From Pantoea allii (lineage in GTDB: Bacteria; Pseudomonadota; Gammaproteobacteria; Enterobacterales; Enterobacteriaceae), in NCBI RefSeq assembly GCF_002307475.1, contig NZ_NTMH01000011.1:364385-428384 (forward strand): 64,000 nucleotides of DNA, given 5' to 3'. Numbering within the stretch: position 1 is the stretch's first letter; every line of letters begins with the position of its first letter. The position numbers and the translations under genes are program-made. Below are positions 30,216 to 40,389 of the stretch, one piece after another. Under the pieces are notes generated by a model. It was not told the origin of the DNA. It made no database searches and saw nothing but the letters and a program-made list of their open reading frames with translations.

Positions 30216-30512
30216 TTAACGTAAACCGAGTTGAAAAATCAGGGTTTCAGCCTGACAGCTAAAGGTGAAATCGATATTAAGCTGCACGCCGTCGGCCTCT
30301 TCCACCATGCTGGCTTGGATAACGCAGGGTTCGGACTCGACCTGCCGCGCTTTTTCAGTCAGGCGGGCCAGTTTACTTTCCGCCTCGGCACGCCGGGCAA
30401 ACCATTCTGACCAGCTGGCCGTACAGTCCGAATTATCCATCACCGTACCGACATCGACACAACAGCACGCGGCCGTTTCTGTCGCGCTACATTTTTTTAA
30501 AGCATCAGTCAT
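30216..30512 (-). CDS. yfcZ: YfcZ/YiiS family protein
   Basis: A 98-residue cysteine-rich protein homologous to E. coli YfcZ (94 residues), with the signature AACCCVDVGTVMDNSDCTAS and the end AETLIFQLGLR. The ATG at 30512 has AGGAG seven bases upstream; eight extra codons above it are not needed. It lies between fadI and fadL as in E. coli and is followed by its own terminator. Function unknown; the CCC cluster hints at metal binding (inference). Confidence 0.9.
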   Translation of the reverse strand: MTDALKKCSATETAACCCVDVGTVMDNSDCTASWSEWFARRAEAESKLARLTEKARQVESEPCVIQASMVEEADGVQLNIDFTFSCQAETLIFQLGLR

Positions 30513-30744
30513 GGGTCTCTCCTGACAACACATCATAAGGTGGGTAATTTTCTGCTAAAAATTTTACGCCTTCATTTTTCAGGCTGCCAGACACACCGCG
30601 CTAAGTGACGAATATCACAATAAAATTTGATATGGATCAGTTTTAATCCTGCCTCTCTTGCCGTTTTATCCTGAGAAGTGTTAAGCAGATCGAATTTTCA
30701 TCGATCAAATTGGAAATATTTTAAAAACAATATTGCAACATGTG

Positions 30745-30785
30745 TACAGGTCGGACCTATACTCTCCGCACTGGTCTGATATGTA
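30745..30785 (+). promoter_or_regulatory. fadL promoter with two FadR-like sites
   Basis: Site 1 at 30745-30761 has the core GGTCGGACC; site 2 at 30769-30785 has CTGGTCTGATATG. Both resemble the paired FadR sites of E. coli fadL. A -10 hexamer TATACT (30758-30763) lies across the end of site 1, so FadR binding would block the promoter. The start codon is 85 bp downstream, leaving a long leader. Confidence 0.8.
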
Positions 30786-30869
30786 CGTTTGACATCAGTC
30801 CATACAATCCGCCGTTCCTTGTTACGCGACGTCACAACGTTAAATAATAATTCACATGAGGTTGTGGTC

Positions 30870-32144
30870 ATGAACCATAAAAACCTGTTCGCAAAGTCAG
30901 CCGTGGCAGCTGCAGTAGCGCTAATTTCCTCTAACGTATACGCAGCCGGATTTCAGTTAAATGAATTTTCTTCCATTGGTTTAGGTCGCGCTTATTCTGG
31001 CGAAGGCGCAATGGGTGATACGGCGGCCTCAGCCAGTCGTAACCCGGCAACCATGGCGCTCATGGATCGTCCTGAGTTTTCTATCGGTGCGGTTTATATT
31101 GATCCTCAGGTCGATATCAGTGGGCAAAGTCCATCGGGACGCAGTCTGGATGCGAAAAACATCGCCCCCAATCAGTGGATCCCTAACCTGCATTACGTCC
31201 AGCCGATTAACGATCAATGGTGGGTTGGCGCATCAGCGACCTCAAACTACGGCCTGGCGACAGAATTTAACGATGGCTATACCGCGGGGGGATTCGGCGG
31301 TAAAACCGACCTGATGACCGCTAACCTGAACCTCAGCACCGCTTATCGTCTGAATGAGCATTTCAGCTTCGGTGTGGGCTTTGACGCTGTTTATGCCAAA
31401 GCAAAAATTGAGCGTTATGCTGGCGAATCCTTCTCTGCACTCGGAATTCCGGCTGATACGCAGATTGCCCGCCTGAAAGGTGACAAATGGGGCTACGGCT
31501 GGAACGCCGGTATTTTGTATGAAGTGGATGAAAATAACCGTTTCGGTTTCACCTACCGCTCTGAAGTGAAAGTCGATTTCGATGGGGATTACAAAAGTAA
31601 TCTGCCCGCCGCTATCAATGCCTTTAATCTTCCCGGTGCACCTTTTGGCACAAGCGGTAATACCATTCCGGGGTCACTAACCCTGAACCTGCCAGAAATG
31701 TGGGAAGTTTCAGGCTGGCATAAAGTGGCACCGCAGTGGGCCGTGCACTATAGCCTGGCCTATACCAGCTGGAGCCAGTTCCAGGAGCTGAAAGCGACGG
31801 GCTCAAACGGCCAGACGCTGTTTTACAAAGATGAGGGTTTCCATGATGCCTACCGCATCGCACTGGGTACCACCTATCAGTACGACAAAAACTGGACCTT
31901 CCGCAGCGGTATCGCCTTTGATGACAGCCCGGTTCCGGCAGATAAACGTTCTATCTCTATCCCGGATCAGGACCGTTTGTGGCTGAGCGCCGGTGCCTCT
32001 TATGCGTTTAACGACGCTGCATCGGTAGACGTCGGCGTGTCTTACATGCACGGTCAGAAAGTCACCGTACAGGAAGGCAACTATACCTTTAACTCCAGCG
32101 GTAAAGCCTGGCTGTATGGCGCGAGCTTTAACTACAAGTTCTGA
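30870..32144 (+). CDS. fadL: Long-chain fatty acid outer-membrane transporter
   Basis: FadL is the outer-membrane beta-barrel for long-chain fatty acids. The ATG at 30870 has GAGG upstream and begins a signal peptide ([19 protein letters not shown]...), with mature N-terminus [10 protein letters not shown]. The NPA element of the hatch domain is visible in [13 protein letters not shown], and the C-terminus ends YGASFNYKF with the barrel-closing phenylalanine. At 424 residues it is slightly shorter than E. coli FadL (446). FadR-like sites upstream and two terminators downstream make it a single-gene unit. Confidence 0.95.
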   Translation: MNHKNLFAKSAVAAAVALISSNVYAAGFQLNEFSSIGLGRAYSGEGAMGDTAASASRNPATMALMDRPEFSIGAVYIDPQVDISGQSPSGRSLDAKNIAPNQWIPNLHYVQPINDQWWVGASATSNYGLATEFNDGYTAGGFGGKTDLMTANLNLSTAYRLNEHFSFGVGFDAVYAKAKIERYAGESFSALGIPADTQIARLKGDKWGYGWNAGILYEVDENNRFGFTYRSEVKVDFDGDYKSNLPAAINAFNLPGAPFGTSGNTIPGSLTLNLPEMWEVSGWHKVAPQWAVHYSLAYTSWSQFQELKATGSNGQTLFYKDEGFHDAYRIALGTTYQYDKNWTFRSGIAFDDSPVPADKRSISIPDQDRLWLSAGASYAFNDAASVDVGVSYMHGQKVTVQEGNYTFNSSGKAWLYGASFNYKF

Positions 32145-32160
32145 TGCGCTAAACGCATAA

Positions 32161-32188
32161 AAAAAGCGACACTGCGTGTCGCTTTTTT
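32161..32188 (+). terminator. Intrinsic terminator of fadL
   Basis: AAAAAGCGACAC (32161-32172) pairs with GTGTCGCTTTTT (32176-32187) around TGC and is followed by T's. Confidence 0.9.
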
Positions 32189-32260
32189 ATTGTCCAACGA
32201 TCATCAACGTTATCAGGACGGCAGCGTAACAGCGTTACATCATCCTGCGCCAATCCTGAG

Positions 32261-32285
32261 GCCGCCCTTTGCACAGGCGGCTTTT
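32261..32285 (+). terminator. Second terminator-like hairpin after fadL
   Basis: GCCGCC (32261-32266) and GGCGGC (32276-32281) with TTTT following on the plus strand, 14 bp before the convergent mlaA stop. Confidence 0.55.
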
Positions 32286-32298
32286 CACTCGCCGTGGC

Positions 32299-33063
32299 TT
32301 ACTGAGAATCAATATCTTTCAGATCGCCCTGAATCGCCGCAGCGTTAGGATTATCTTCTGGCTTCAGCTTGCCGCCGCGCGCCAGGAAGTCATAGCGCTG
32401 GAAATAGGCGCTACGCACAAAGGCGTAAGGATCGCGTTGCTGTTTCAGGATGGCATCCGAGTCCAGCAGTTGCGCGCGTGATTCAATGCCTTCCAGTGTC
32501 CATTTACCAATCGACATGGGCCAGGTCAACCAGCCAAGCACAGGATAAAGCGTATCGACGTAGTCACCGCCGTCCTGACGCACCGTGAAGCTCCCATAGC
32601 CAGGTAACTGCACATAAGGACCGTAGCCCACACCATAATGGCCCAGCGTAGTACCAAAACGCTGCGATCCCTGACGTGCCAGTTCCGGATTGGCTTTACC
32701 GGCGACATCGATGAAACCGCCAAGCCCCAGCACCGTATTCAGGAAGAAGCGCGTAAAGTGGATACCTGCGTTACGCGGATCGCCGACCAGGATAGCATTC
32801 ACCATACTGGCTGGCTCGCCAAGGTTACCCAGGAAGTTGCTCAGGCCAGCACGTGCAGGCACGGGCACGTAGTCGCGCCAGGCGACTGCCACAGGGCGCA
32901 GCACGTACGGGTCCAGCACGTTATAGTTGAAGTTGAACATTGTGCGGTTAAAGCCTTCAAGCGGATCGCTACGCCCTGCAGGCGCGTCGTCGTCAGGCTT
33001 TGAACTGGCACAACCAACCAGAAGCACACTGGCCAAGGCCAGGCTGGTCAGGCGGTGATCCAT
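32299..33063 (-). CDS. mlaA: Phospholipid-binding lipoprotein MlaA (VacJ)
   Basis: MlaA sits in the outer membrane with porins and removes mislocalised phospholipids from the outer leaflet, handing them to MlaC. The ATG at 33063 has AGGGAG upstream and gives a lipoprotein signal with lipobox LLVGC (Cys about residue 18). The mature domain reads GRSDPLEGFNRTMFNFNYN and FTRFFLNTVLGLGGFIDVAG, typical of MlaA. At 254 residues it is near E. coli's 251. It is convergent to fadL. Confidence 0.95.
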   Translation of the reverse strand: MDHRLTSLALASVLLVGCASSKPDDDAPAGRSDPLEGFNRTMFNFNYNVLDPYVLRPVAVAWRDYVPVPARAGLSNFLGNLGEPASMVNAILVGDPRNAGIHFTRFFLNTVLGLGGFIDVAGKANPELARQGSQRFGTTLGHYGVGYGPYVQLPGYGSFTVRQDGGDYVDTLYPVLGWLTWPMSIGKWTLEGIESRAQLLDSDAILKQQRDPYAFVRSAYFQRYDFLARGGKLKPEDNPNAAAIQGDLKDIDSQ

Positions 33064-33193
33064 TTTTTTCTCCCTGTGCATGTAAGTTATTTATACCCTG
33101 CAAGTTTCACCGGGTAGATCAGCGCATTGCAGCAAGCATAGCTGATATCTCCCGTGCGGTTTACAGATTCAGACATTGCCAGATAGCAGCCGG

Positions 33194-34408
33194 TTAAGGC
33201 TGCTGCTGATCGATCGCCACGGCAATGTGCTGATGACCATCCCAGGGAACCACTGCGCTAAGCCCGAACCAGTCACCCGGCTCTGGACTGGCGCGGCCAT
33301 TGCGTGAAATTCTGACGCGCACCTGGATCTGTTTCTGCGCCGAAAGACGGCGATCTTGCAACATGGCATTACTGTCATCCAGCGTCAACGATACGGGAAA
33401 ATGGCCGGGCGATAGCCGCTTCACCGCCACCGGGACAGGCGATATACCGTCAGTAACCGAAATATACATGACTCCGCCCGGCGGTAACATTTTTTCTGCC
33501 TGCGGAGAAAGTGTCACGTCGACCGCCAGCTGTGTGTTTTGCTGCCCGGCGTCTGTTTTGGCTTGTTCAATGCTGCGCGCGATGCCGTCGCGACGAGGAT
33601 CATCGGTCGGCAACACGTGCAACAGCGTTTCCCAACTGTCTATGGCCTGCGAATACTGCTGCTGTTCAAACGCATTATAGGCCAGCAGACTCAGCGTGCG
33701 GATATTCTGCGGATGCTGTTTAAGCAGATCCTTAAGCAACAGCCCGGCCTGGCGGTTATCCTGAGGATCGCCCGATCGCGTCAGTACCTCGGCATAATCC
33801 TGCTTTAAGGCCATATTGTTGGGTGCTAACTGGAGTGCTCGCTCAAACGCCTGCCGGGCGGTTGTGGCATCATTGAGTACCATACCAAGACGGCCCAGCA
33901 TCGCCCAGCCGCCAGGATTATCAGGTTCGCTTTGCAGTTGGCTGCGCAAACCGAGCTGTAAACGTGAGAGTTGCTCCAGGGTAAGCGGCCGGGCATGAGG
34001 GTCCATAACCTGCGCGCGCAGCGCAGGATAGTCTTCCTGTATCTGCATCCAGCTACTCAACTGCGTTAATCCGCCGGTTTTGAGATAGCTCGCCACAGAC
34101 ACGACGATCAACACGATAAGGCCGGGTAACAGCACCCAACGACGGCTGCTGCTGTGCGCGTGGGTCTCCGACGCAGGCGGGATGTCACTGAGCAGGGTTT
34201 GCTGTAACTCTCGCTCCATCACGGCCCGATCGGCAATCACGCCCTGTTCTTCATCCTGAGTGAGTTCAGCCAACCGTTGCTGATAAAAATGTGTGTTAAG
34301 GCTGTCGCGCGCATCTCCGCGCGCCTCGCGTTGTCGCCAGCCTGCAGCCAAAAACAGCACGCAGGCCGCCAGCAGGAGCAGCAACATCGTGATTAAAAAA
34401 ACCGCCAT
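33194..34408 (-). CDS. ccmI: Cytochrome c biogenesis protein CcmI
   Basis: A 404-residue inner-membrane protein with two membrane segments (about residues 4-24 and 90-110) and TPR repeats (about 140-290) that hold apocytochrome c for the CcmF/CcmH ligation complex. The C-terminal periplasmic part contains LPPGGVMYISVTDGISPVP. In E. coli this region is fused to CcmH; here the genes are separate, the stop of ccmH and start of ccmI sharing one base. Last gene of the ccm operon, with 130 bp before mlaA. Confidence 0.88.
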   Translation of the reverse strand: MAVFLITMLLLLLAACVLFLAAGWRQREARGDARDSLNTHFYQQRLAELTQDEEQGVIADRAVMERELQQTLLSDIPPASETHAHSSSRRWVLLPGLIVLIVVSVASYLKTGGLTQLSSWMQIQEDYPALRAQVMDPHARPLTLEQLSRLQLGLRSQLQSEPDNPGGWAMLGRLGMVLNDATTARQAFERALQLAPNNMALKQDYAEVLTRSGDPQDNRQAGLLLKDLLKQHPQNIRTLSLLAYNAFEQQQYSQAIDSWETLLHVLPTDDPRRDGIARSIEQAKTDAGQQNTQLAVDVTLSPQAEKMLPPGGVMYISVTDGISPVPVAVKRLSPGHFPVSLTLDDSNAMLQDRRLSAQKQIQVRVRISRNGRASPEPGDWFGLSAVVPWDGHQHIAVAIDQQQP

Positions 34409-34863
34409 TATACTTTCCTGTCCGACTTCAGAATCGCCGCCAGGCGCTGCTGTTCTTCATCATCAAGCTCGCTGCGGGTTTTACGCTGACGACTACGCAG
34501 CACGATCACGGCAGCGCCCAGTACCACAAACAGTGCCGGCCCGGCCCATAAGATCAGGGTGGATGGGGTGACAGGCGGCTGGTAGCTGACGAAATGGCCA
34601 TAGCGCGCCACCATATAGTCGATGATCTGCTGACGACTCTGTCCCTGTTTCATCAGGTGGTAAACTTTTAACCGCATATCTGACGCAATCATGGCGTTGG
34701 AGTCGGCAATGCTGTTGTTCTGACACTTAGGGCAGCGCAGCGAGGCCGTGATGTCCCGGTACTGCTCTTCCTGGGCGACGGAGTCAAATGCATAGGTGTC
34801 CATCGCGGCCCACAGGCTGGCGCTAAACAGCAGCCCACAGATCATCATCACAAGGGATTTCAT
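34408..34863 (-). CDS. ccmH: Cytochrome c-type biogenesis protein CcmH
   Basis: A 151-residue protein with an N-terminal signal/anchor, the redox motif LRCPKCQNNS (two cysteines near residues 43 and 46), a helical DMRLKVYHLMKQGQSRQQIIDYMVARYG block, and a C-terminal membrane helix near residues 103-123. It reduces the apocytochrome CXXCH thiols before heme ligation. It overlaps ccmG by four bases and ccmI by one. Confidence 0.92.
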   Translation of the reverse strand: MKSLVMMICGLLFSASLWAAMDTYAFDSVAQEEQYRDITASLRCPKCQNNSIADSNAMIASDMRLKVYHLMKQGQSRQQIIDYMVARYGHFVSYQPPVTPSTLILWAGPALFVVLGAAVIVLRSRQRKTRSELDDEEQQRLAAILKSDRKV

Positions 34864-35414
34864 GCGCCGCTCTCCTTCATATATTTATCCCACAACGGCT
34901 TCACTTCCTGTTGCCAGACGCGCGGATTCAGGTCACCGGCATGGCGATAGCGAATAATCCCGTTGCCATCAATCAGAAAAGTTTCAGGTGCGCCGTAGAC
35001 GCCAAGATCGAGGCCCAGCATTCCGTCACCATCATACAGGCTGAGCGCATAAGGATTGCCCAGCGTATTCAGCCAGGTCACCGCCTTTTGGCGATCGTCT
35101 TTGTAGTTCAGCCCTACAACACGGACGCCCTGCTCTGCCAGCGCATTAAGATAGCGATGCTCGGCACGGCAGGTTGGACACCAGGTCGCCCAGACGTTCA
35201 GCAACAGCGGCTTACCGGTAATCAGCGTCTGCTGATTATAGGTTTGACCCGGTTTATCCAGCGCCTCCAGCCTGAAAACGGGCAGGGGCTGGCCAATCAG
35301 AGCTGACTCCAGCCGGGAAGGATCGTCCCCTTCAGCATTCCGTGACAGTTGCCACAGGAGGGCGGCTGCCAGCAGTAAAAATAATACCAGCGGAACAAAC
35401 AGAATTTTTTTCAT
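34860..35414 (-). CDS. ccmG: Thiol:disulfide interchange protein CcmG (DsbE)
   Basis: A 184-residue membrane-anchored periplasmic thioredoxin with anchor at residues 4-22 and redox site WCPTC near residue 80. CcmG family marker YGAPETFLIDGNGIIRYRH is present. It keeps apocytochrome c or CcmH reduced. Starts and ends with ATGA-type four-base overlaps with ccmF and ccmH. Confidence 0.95.
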   Translation of the reverse strand: MKKILFVPLVLFLLLAAALLWQLSRNAEGDDPSRLESALIGQPLPVFRLEALDKPGQTYNQQTLITGKPLLLNVWATWCPTCRAEHRYLNALAEQGVRVVGLNYKDDRQKAVTWLNTLGNPYALSLYDGDGMLGLDLGVYGAPETFLIDGNGIIRYRHAGDLNPRVWQQEVKPLWDKYMKESGA

Positions 35415-37369
35415 GCCTGCGCCTCAGGATCGGCTTTCTTGCGTGAGCGATAACGGGGGTCCAGTAAACAGAACAGGCCGCCGACAGCCATGAACAGTCC
35501 ACCAAACCAGATCCAGCGAACAAAAGGTTTGTAGTAAAGACGCACCGCCCAGCTGCCGTCATTCAGCTCTTCACCCAGCGCAGCGTAAAGATCACGGGTA
35601 AAACCCCCGTCAATAGCCGCCTCGGTCATCATGGTACGCGCAGCAGAGTAAAAGCGTTTTTCGGCATACAGGATGGCTTCCGGCTTGCCCTTGCGAGAAA
35701 CATCAATGACTGCGACGCCGCCGCTGTAGTTAGGGCCTTGTAACTCCTGAACATCACGAAAAACAAAATGGTAGTGATGGATATCGACGCTGTCGCCTGC
35801 TTTCATTCTTACATCGCGCTCAACGCTGTATTGAGTACTGAACGCAATGCCAATCACGGTGACGCCCACGCCAAGGTGTCCCAGCACCATGCCCCAGTGG
35901 CTGCGCGAAAGATGACGTAATCCGGTGAAAAAACGGTGACGATGGGTGGCGCGTTCATGCAGCTCCATCAGGGTCAACACGATGATCCATACCGCCATCA
36001 GTAATCCCACCACCGTCATGGCTTCAACACGATCCTGCAACCACCAGGGCAGTAGCACGGACGCAATCAGCGTGACGAGCAGCGCTAACACCAAACGGCG
36101 CACCAGTTTTTGCGGTTCATCACGTCGCCAGCGCACTAACGGCCCAATACCGAGCATCAATGCCAGCGGGGCCATTAACCAACTAAACATCGTATTAAAG
36201 AAGGGTTCGCCTACCGAAATGCTGCCCAGGCCTAATTGCTTATGCACTAAGGGCAATAGCGTACCGAGCAGCACCACCAGCATGGCCGCAATCAACAGTA
36301 CGTTATTCCCCAGCAGGAAAGATTCGCGCGACCAGAGTTCATTTTGCACCCGACTGCGCACCTGTCCGCCTTTAATGGCATACAGCAGCAGTGAACTGCC
36401 AATCACAATCACCAGGAATGCCAGAATAAACATGCCGCGCGCAGGATCGGAGGCAAACGCGTGCACCGACACCAGCACGCCAGAGCGAACCAGGAAGGTG
36501 CCGAGCAGGCTCAGTGAGAACGCGGTGATGGCCAACAACACCGTCCAGGCTTTGAAGGTGCCGCGTTTTTCCGTGACCGCCAGCGAATGCATCAAGGCGG
36601 TGCCCGCCAGCCACGGCATAAAGGACGCGTTTTCGACCGGGTCCCAAAACCACCAGCCGCCCCAGCCCAGTTCGTAATAAGCCCAGGCTGAACCCAGCAC
36701 AATGCCGATGGTGAGAAAGAGCCAGGCGGCGGTGGTCCAGGGGCGCGACCAGCGGGCCCAGGCCGTATCCAGCCGTCCCGCCATTAACGAGGCGATGGCA
36801 AACGCAAAGGCCACGGAGAAGCCGACATAACCCATATACAGCAGTGGCGGATGAAAAATCAGACCGATATCCTGCAACATTGGGTTGAGATCGCGACCGT
36901 CTACAGGAAAATCGGGGAGCGTCCGGCTAAACGGATTTGAGGTGAGGATAATAAACAGCAAAAAGCCCAGATTAATCATCCCCATCACTGACAACACACG
37001 GGCCAGCGCGTCCTGCGGCATACCACGGCTGAATATTGCCACGGCCAGCGTCCAGCTGCTGAGCAGCAGCACCCACAACAGCAACGAGCCTTCGTGCGCG
37101 CCCCAGGTCGCGGCAATGCGGTAATACACCGGCAGGAGCGTATTAGCGTTATTCACGACATAGCTGACGGTGAAATCATTAACGATAAAGGCCCATACCA
37201 GCAGCATAAATGCGCCCGCGATGCAGGCAAACAAACCGGCGGCAAGTGGGCGCGCCATTGCCATTAAACGCGCGTCCTGACGCCATGCGCCCCACAGTGG
37301 ATAAACGCTGAGCAGAAGCGCCAGCGCTAAGCCGAGACAGAGTAAAAAACTGCCCACTTCTGGCATCAT
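35411..37369 (-). CDS. ccmF: Heme lyase CcmF
   Basis: A 652-residue polytopic membrane protein with the tryptophan-rich WWD heme-handling motif [19 protein letters not shown] and conserved histidines flanking it. It takes heme from holo-CcmE and joins it to apocytochrome c together with CcmH/CcmI. About 14-15 membrane segments are expected. Length is close to E. coli CcmF (647). Confidence 0.96.
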   Translation of the reverse strand: MMPEVGSFLLCLGLALALLLSVYPLWGAWRQDARLMAMARPLAAGLFACIAGAFMLLVWAFIVNDFTVSYVVNNANTLLPVYYRIAATWGAHEGSLLLWVLLLSSWTLAVAIFSRGMPQDALARVLSVMGMINLGFLLFIILTSNPFSRTLPDFPVDGRDLNPMLQDIGLIFHPPLLYMGYVGFSVAFAFAIASLMAGRLDTAWARWSRPWTTAAWLFLTIGIVLGSAWAYYELGWGGWWFWDPVENASFMPWLAGTALMHSLAVTEKRGTFKAWTVLLAITAFSLSLLGTFLVRSGVLVSVHAFASDPARGMFILAFLVIVIGSSLLLYAIKGGQVRSRVQNELWSRESFLLGNNVLLIAAMLVVLLGTLLPLVHKQLGLGSISVGEPFFNTMFSWLMAPLALMLGIGPLVRWRRDEPQKLVRRLVLALLVTLIASVLLPWWLQDRVEAMTVVGLLMAVWIIVLTLMELHERATHRHRFFTGLRHLSRSHWGMVLGHLGVGVTVIGIAFSTQYSVERDVRMKAGDSVDIHHYHFVFRDVQELQGPNYSGGVAVIDVSRKGKPEAILYAEKRFYSAARTMMTEAAIDGGFTRDLYAALGEELNDGSWAVRLYYKPFVRWIWFGGLFMAVGGLFCLLDPRYRSRKKADPEAQA

Positions 37370-37851
37370 GGTGTGTTCCCTGCCTGCTGTTTCACGGCTT
37401 CCTGCCCTTGCGGTGCGGGCTTCATTGCCATGGTAATTTCGGGTGGCGTGTAGTTTTCATCATGTTTCGCCAGCACCTCTTTCGCGTTAATCAGATTGCC
37501 GGGTTCAAGAACGCCCTGGGCTACGACGCCCTGACCTTCACGAAACAAGTCCGGTAAGATGCCGACAAAGTTAACGCTGACCACGGCGCTGCCGTCATAA
37601 AGCTGAAAGGCGACGGCCAGGGTTTGGGGATCGCGTGTCACGCTGCCGGGCATCACCATGCCGCCCACGCGCAGGCGCTGTCCCGGCTCAGGCCTGATAT
37701 GCGCTTCGCCTTTGCCATTGATAATTTCACCCGGCGTGTAAAACAGATCGATATTGGACCGCAGTGCATACATCACCAGCGCCGTGGCCAGCCCAAATCC
37801 GGTTAGTATCGCCAGCACAACATACAGACGATGACGACGACGGGTATTCAC
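37366..37851 (-). CDS. ccmE: Heme chaperone CcmE
   Basis: A 161-residue membrane-anchored OB-fold protein. The anchor is at about residues 8-28. The covalent heme-binding histidine lies in [13 protein letters not shown], an HxxxY motif. It carries heme from CcmC to CcmF. Four-base overlaps on both sides. Confidence 0.96.
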   Translation of the reverse strand: MNTRRRHRLYVVLAILTGFGLATALVMYALRSNIDLFYTPGEIINGKGEAHIRPEPGQRLRVGGMVMPGSVTRDPQTLAVAFQLYDGSAVVSVNFVGILPDLFREGQGVVAQGVLEPGNLINAKEVLAKHDENYTPPEITMAMKPAPQGQEAVKQQAGNTP

Positions 37852-38078
37852 TTTTCCTCTCCTGTCGGTTCACTGGCATGTTGACGTCTGGCCGCACGCA
37901 GGCGGCGCTCCCGGGCATCACGCTGACGAATGTCAGCCAGCAGACGACGATGCGACAGCAGCGCGTGCAGTGCCAGCCCCAACATGGGTATTACCGTACA
38001 CAGGACGGCCAGCCAGACATAGAAGGCATAGCCTCCCATGGCAAAGAAGTCATGCCATGAGGCAAAAGCAGGCGTCAT
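37848..38078 (-). CDS. ccmD: Heme exporter protein CcmD
   Basis: A 76-residue one-pass membrane protein (segment at about residues 15-38) with a basic cytoplasmic tail. It helps release holo-CcmE from the CcmABC complex. E. coli CcmD is 69 residues. Tight four-base overlaps with ccmC and ccmE. Confidence 0.9.
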   Translation of the reverse strand: MTPAFASWHDFFAMGGYAFYVWLAVLCTVIPMLGLALHALLSHRRLLADIRQRDARERRLRAARRQHASEPTGEEK

Positions 38079-38815
38079 GACTTGCTCCTTGAGTTCGCAA
38101 GTGCAATCGCCCAGGGACGTCGGCGTTCCGTTAGCAGGATAAGATTACGCAGGCGCAGTAGCGTAAGAGTAATAAACAACAACAGGTAACCCAGAATCGC
38201 CCAGCGCAGCGGCGTGCGCATCGGTGGCGCTATCGCCTGCTGCATCAGCCCGGACGATCCCTGGTGCAGGGTATTCCACCACTGCACGGAAAAATGAATG
38301 ATGGGCAGATTGATCACGCCGACCAGAATCAGCACGCTGGCCGCGCGTCCGGCCGTCCGGCGATCGTCAAACGCATGGTACAGCGCGATAACGCCCAGAT
38401 ATAAAAACAGCAGCACCAGCTCAGACGTTAATCTGGCGTCCCAAATCCACCATGTGCCCCACATCGGTTTGCCCCAGGCAGAACCGGTGATTAAGGCAAT
38501 AAAGGTGAAGACAGCTCCCACCGGTGCCATCGCTGCCGAGACCAGATCGGCCATTTTCATTTGCCATACCAGGCCGGTGAATGCGGCAACCGCCATGGCG
38601 CTGTAAACGCCCATCGACCACATTGCCGCAGGAACATGAATATACATAATCCGAAAGCTGTCGCCCTGCTGATAATCCGGCGGTGCATAGCCAAATCCCC
38701 ACACCCATGCCAGCAGCAAACTCGCTATGCAGGCCACGGCGCACCACGGCACCAGCCGACCGCATAACTGATAGAGCCGTTCAGGCTTTGCCAGCTGATG
38801 TAATCCTTTCCACAT
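38075..38815 (-). CDS. ccmC: Heme exporter protein CcmC
   Basis: A 246-residue six-helix membrane protein that loads heme onto CcmE. The WWD motif is visible as MWGTWWIWDARLTSELVLLF with flanking histidines (YIHVPAAMWSMGVY and FSVQWWNTLHQG). It begins 54 bp after ccmB. Confidence 0.95.
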   Translation of the reverse strand: MWKGLHQLAKPERLYQLCGRLVPWCAVACIASLLLAWVWGFGYAPPDYQQGDSFRIMYIHVPAAMWSMGVYSAMAVAAFTGLVWQMKMADLVSAAMAPVGAVFTFIALITGSAWGKPMWGTWWIWDARLTSELVLLFLYLGVIALYHAFDDRRTAGRAASVLILVGVINLPIIHFSVQWWNTLHQGSSGLMQQAIAPPMRTPLRWAILGYLLLFITLTLLRLRNLILLTERRRPWAIALANSRSKS

Positions 38816-38869
38816 GATGAATTGCTCACATTTAATTAGTGCTTATCTGCACGTCTGTTGCGTGATGAT

Positions 38870-39538
38870 TTATTGCAGCGTGATGCGCAAGGCAGCCGCT
38901 GTTGCAAAAGGGGCCAGCGTGGCACTGCCAACCAGCATGGCACCCAGCAGCGCCAGATAACCGCCAATGGCTAACCCCTGCCCCACCGCATCGATGGCGG
39001 CGCTGGCAAAAATAAGGACCGGAATCGCCAGGGGTAAAACCAGCAGGCTGAGCAGCACGCCGCCGCGACGCAACCCAACGGTCAGCCCAACCCCGATGGC
39101 ACCTAAAAAACTCAGCGTTGGCGTACCGAGCAGTAGCGTTAACGCCATGGCCCGCCAGCTGTGCATATCCAGTGAGAGCAACATGGCAACCAGCGGCGAA
39201 AGCAGAATCAGGGGCAGGCCGGTTACCAGCCAGTGGGCGATCACTTTGCCCATCACCGCGACCGGTAGCGGCGTGGGCGATAATAAAAGCTGTTCCAGCG
39301 TTCCATCGAGATAGTCGTCACGGAACAGCCTTTCCAGTGCGAGCAGCGAGGAAAGCAAGGCGGCAACCCAGACAATGCCAGGGGCAATGCGCGCCAGCTG
39401 CTGTGGGTCGGGTCCAATGCCCAGCGGAAAGAGCGTGATGACAATCAGGAAAAACCACAACGGATTGACCACCTCTGCCCCACGACGAAATGCGATACGC
39501 AACTCACGCTGAATAAGGCGAAACAGCATTAATGACAC
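38870..39538 (-). CDS. ccmB: Heme exporter protein CcmB
   Basis: A 222-residue ABC permease subunit with six hydrophobic segments and the marker DYLDGTLEQLLLSPTPLPVAVMGK, typical of CcmB. Works with CcmA to release holo-CcmE. It overlaps ccmA by 10 bases. Confidence 0.94.
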   Translation of the reverse strand: MSLMLFRLIQRELRIAFRRGAEVVNPLWFFLIVITLFPLGIGPDPQQLARIAPGIVWVAALLSSLLALERLFRDDYLDGTLEQLLLSPTPLPVAVMGKVIAHWLVTGLPLILLSPLVAMLLSLDMHSWRAMALTLLLGTPTLSFLGAIGVGLTVGLRRGGVLLSLLVLPLAIPVLIFASAAIDAVGQGLAIGGYLALLGAMLVGSATLAPFATAAALRITLQ

Positions 39539-40146
39539 TCCACGCTTTTCAGACTGATTTTGGTTATTTCTCTGCGCCAGCCGGGCAAAGCCTGATGGCT
39601 GGTCAAAATCAGCGCCCCGCCGCCACCGAGGTGGTCGGCAAATCGGGCGATTAGCGTTTCAACGCCGGTTTTATCGATGGCGGTTAAAGGCTCATCCAGA
39701 ATCCATAACCTTGCCTGGGTCAGCCACAACCGTGCCAGGGCAATGCGACGCTGCTGCCCCGCAGAGAGTTGCGATGCCGCGACGTCTTCATAACCCGCCA
39801 GCTCAACGCTGGCTAGTGCGTTAAAAATTTGTTCATCGCTGCACGTATGATGATAAAACCGCAAATTTTCCAGCGGGGAAAGTGCCGCTTTGATACCCGG
39901 AAGATGGCCCAGATACAGCATGGAACGGTGCCATTCGTCGCGTTGCCGCTGAATGGGCTGCGACTGCCACAGCACGTCACCCTGTTCTGGCGTGCTTAAT
40001 CCCGCCAGGACGCGCAGCAGTGAGGTTTTACCGGCCCCGTTTGGTCCTTCAATTTGCACAATGTTGCCCGCTGCCACGCTAAACGTAAGCGCCTCAAAGA
40101 GCGCACGCTCATCACGAACACAAAGCAGATTGATGATTTCCAACAT
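39529..40146 (-). CDS. ccmA: Heme exporter ATP-binding protein CcmA
   Basis: A 205-residue ABC ATPase: Walker A GPNGAGKTS near residue 35, ABC signature LSAGQQRRIALARLWL, Walker B LWILDEP. The ATG at 40146 (MLEIINLL) matches the family start; the frame opens 15 codons above with GTG, and neither start has a clear ribosome site. First gene of the ccmABCDEFGHI operon. Confidence 0.94.
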   Translation of the reverse strand: MLEIINLLCVRDERALFEALTFSVAAGNIVQIEGPNGAGKTSLLRVLAGLSTPEQGDVLWQSQPIQRQRDEWHRSMLYLGHLPGIKAALSPLENLRFYHHTCSDEQIFNALASVELAGYEDVAASQLSAGQQRRIALARLWLTQARLWILDEPLTAIDKTGVETLIARFADHLGGGGALILTSHQALPGWRREITKISLKSVECH

Positions 40147-40389
40147 GGGAGGGTAAATCGCGCCAGCCAAATAAGGCGGAAATGATAGCACAATGTTGCA
40201 ATCTGCCGAAGACCGCGCGCCTCCCGCTTTTCAGGCAGTTGTAGACATTCGTGCTTTACGCGTGGCGCAACGGTCAAAAAGCGCGCTCCATTAAAATGTT
40301 GTAACTTTTGTTAGCAATTGCAGAAACACTTTCACGCACCAAAAAACGTCTACGCTTATAACGCATTTGCACTGTTACCAGGAGAAAAC

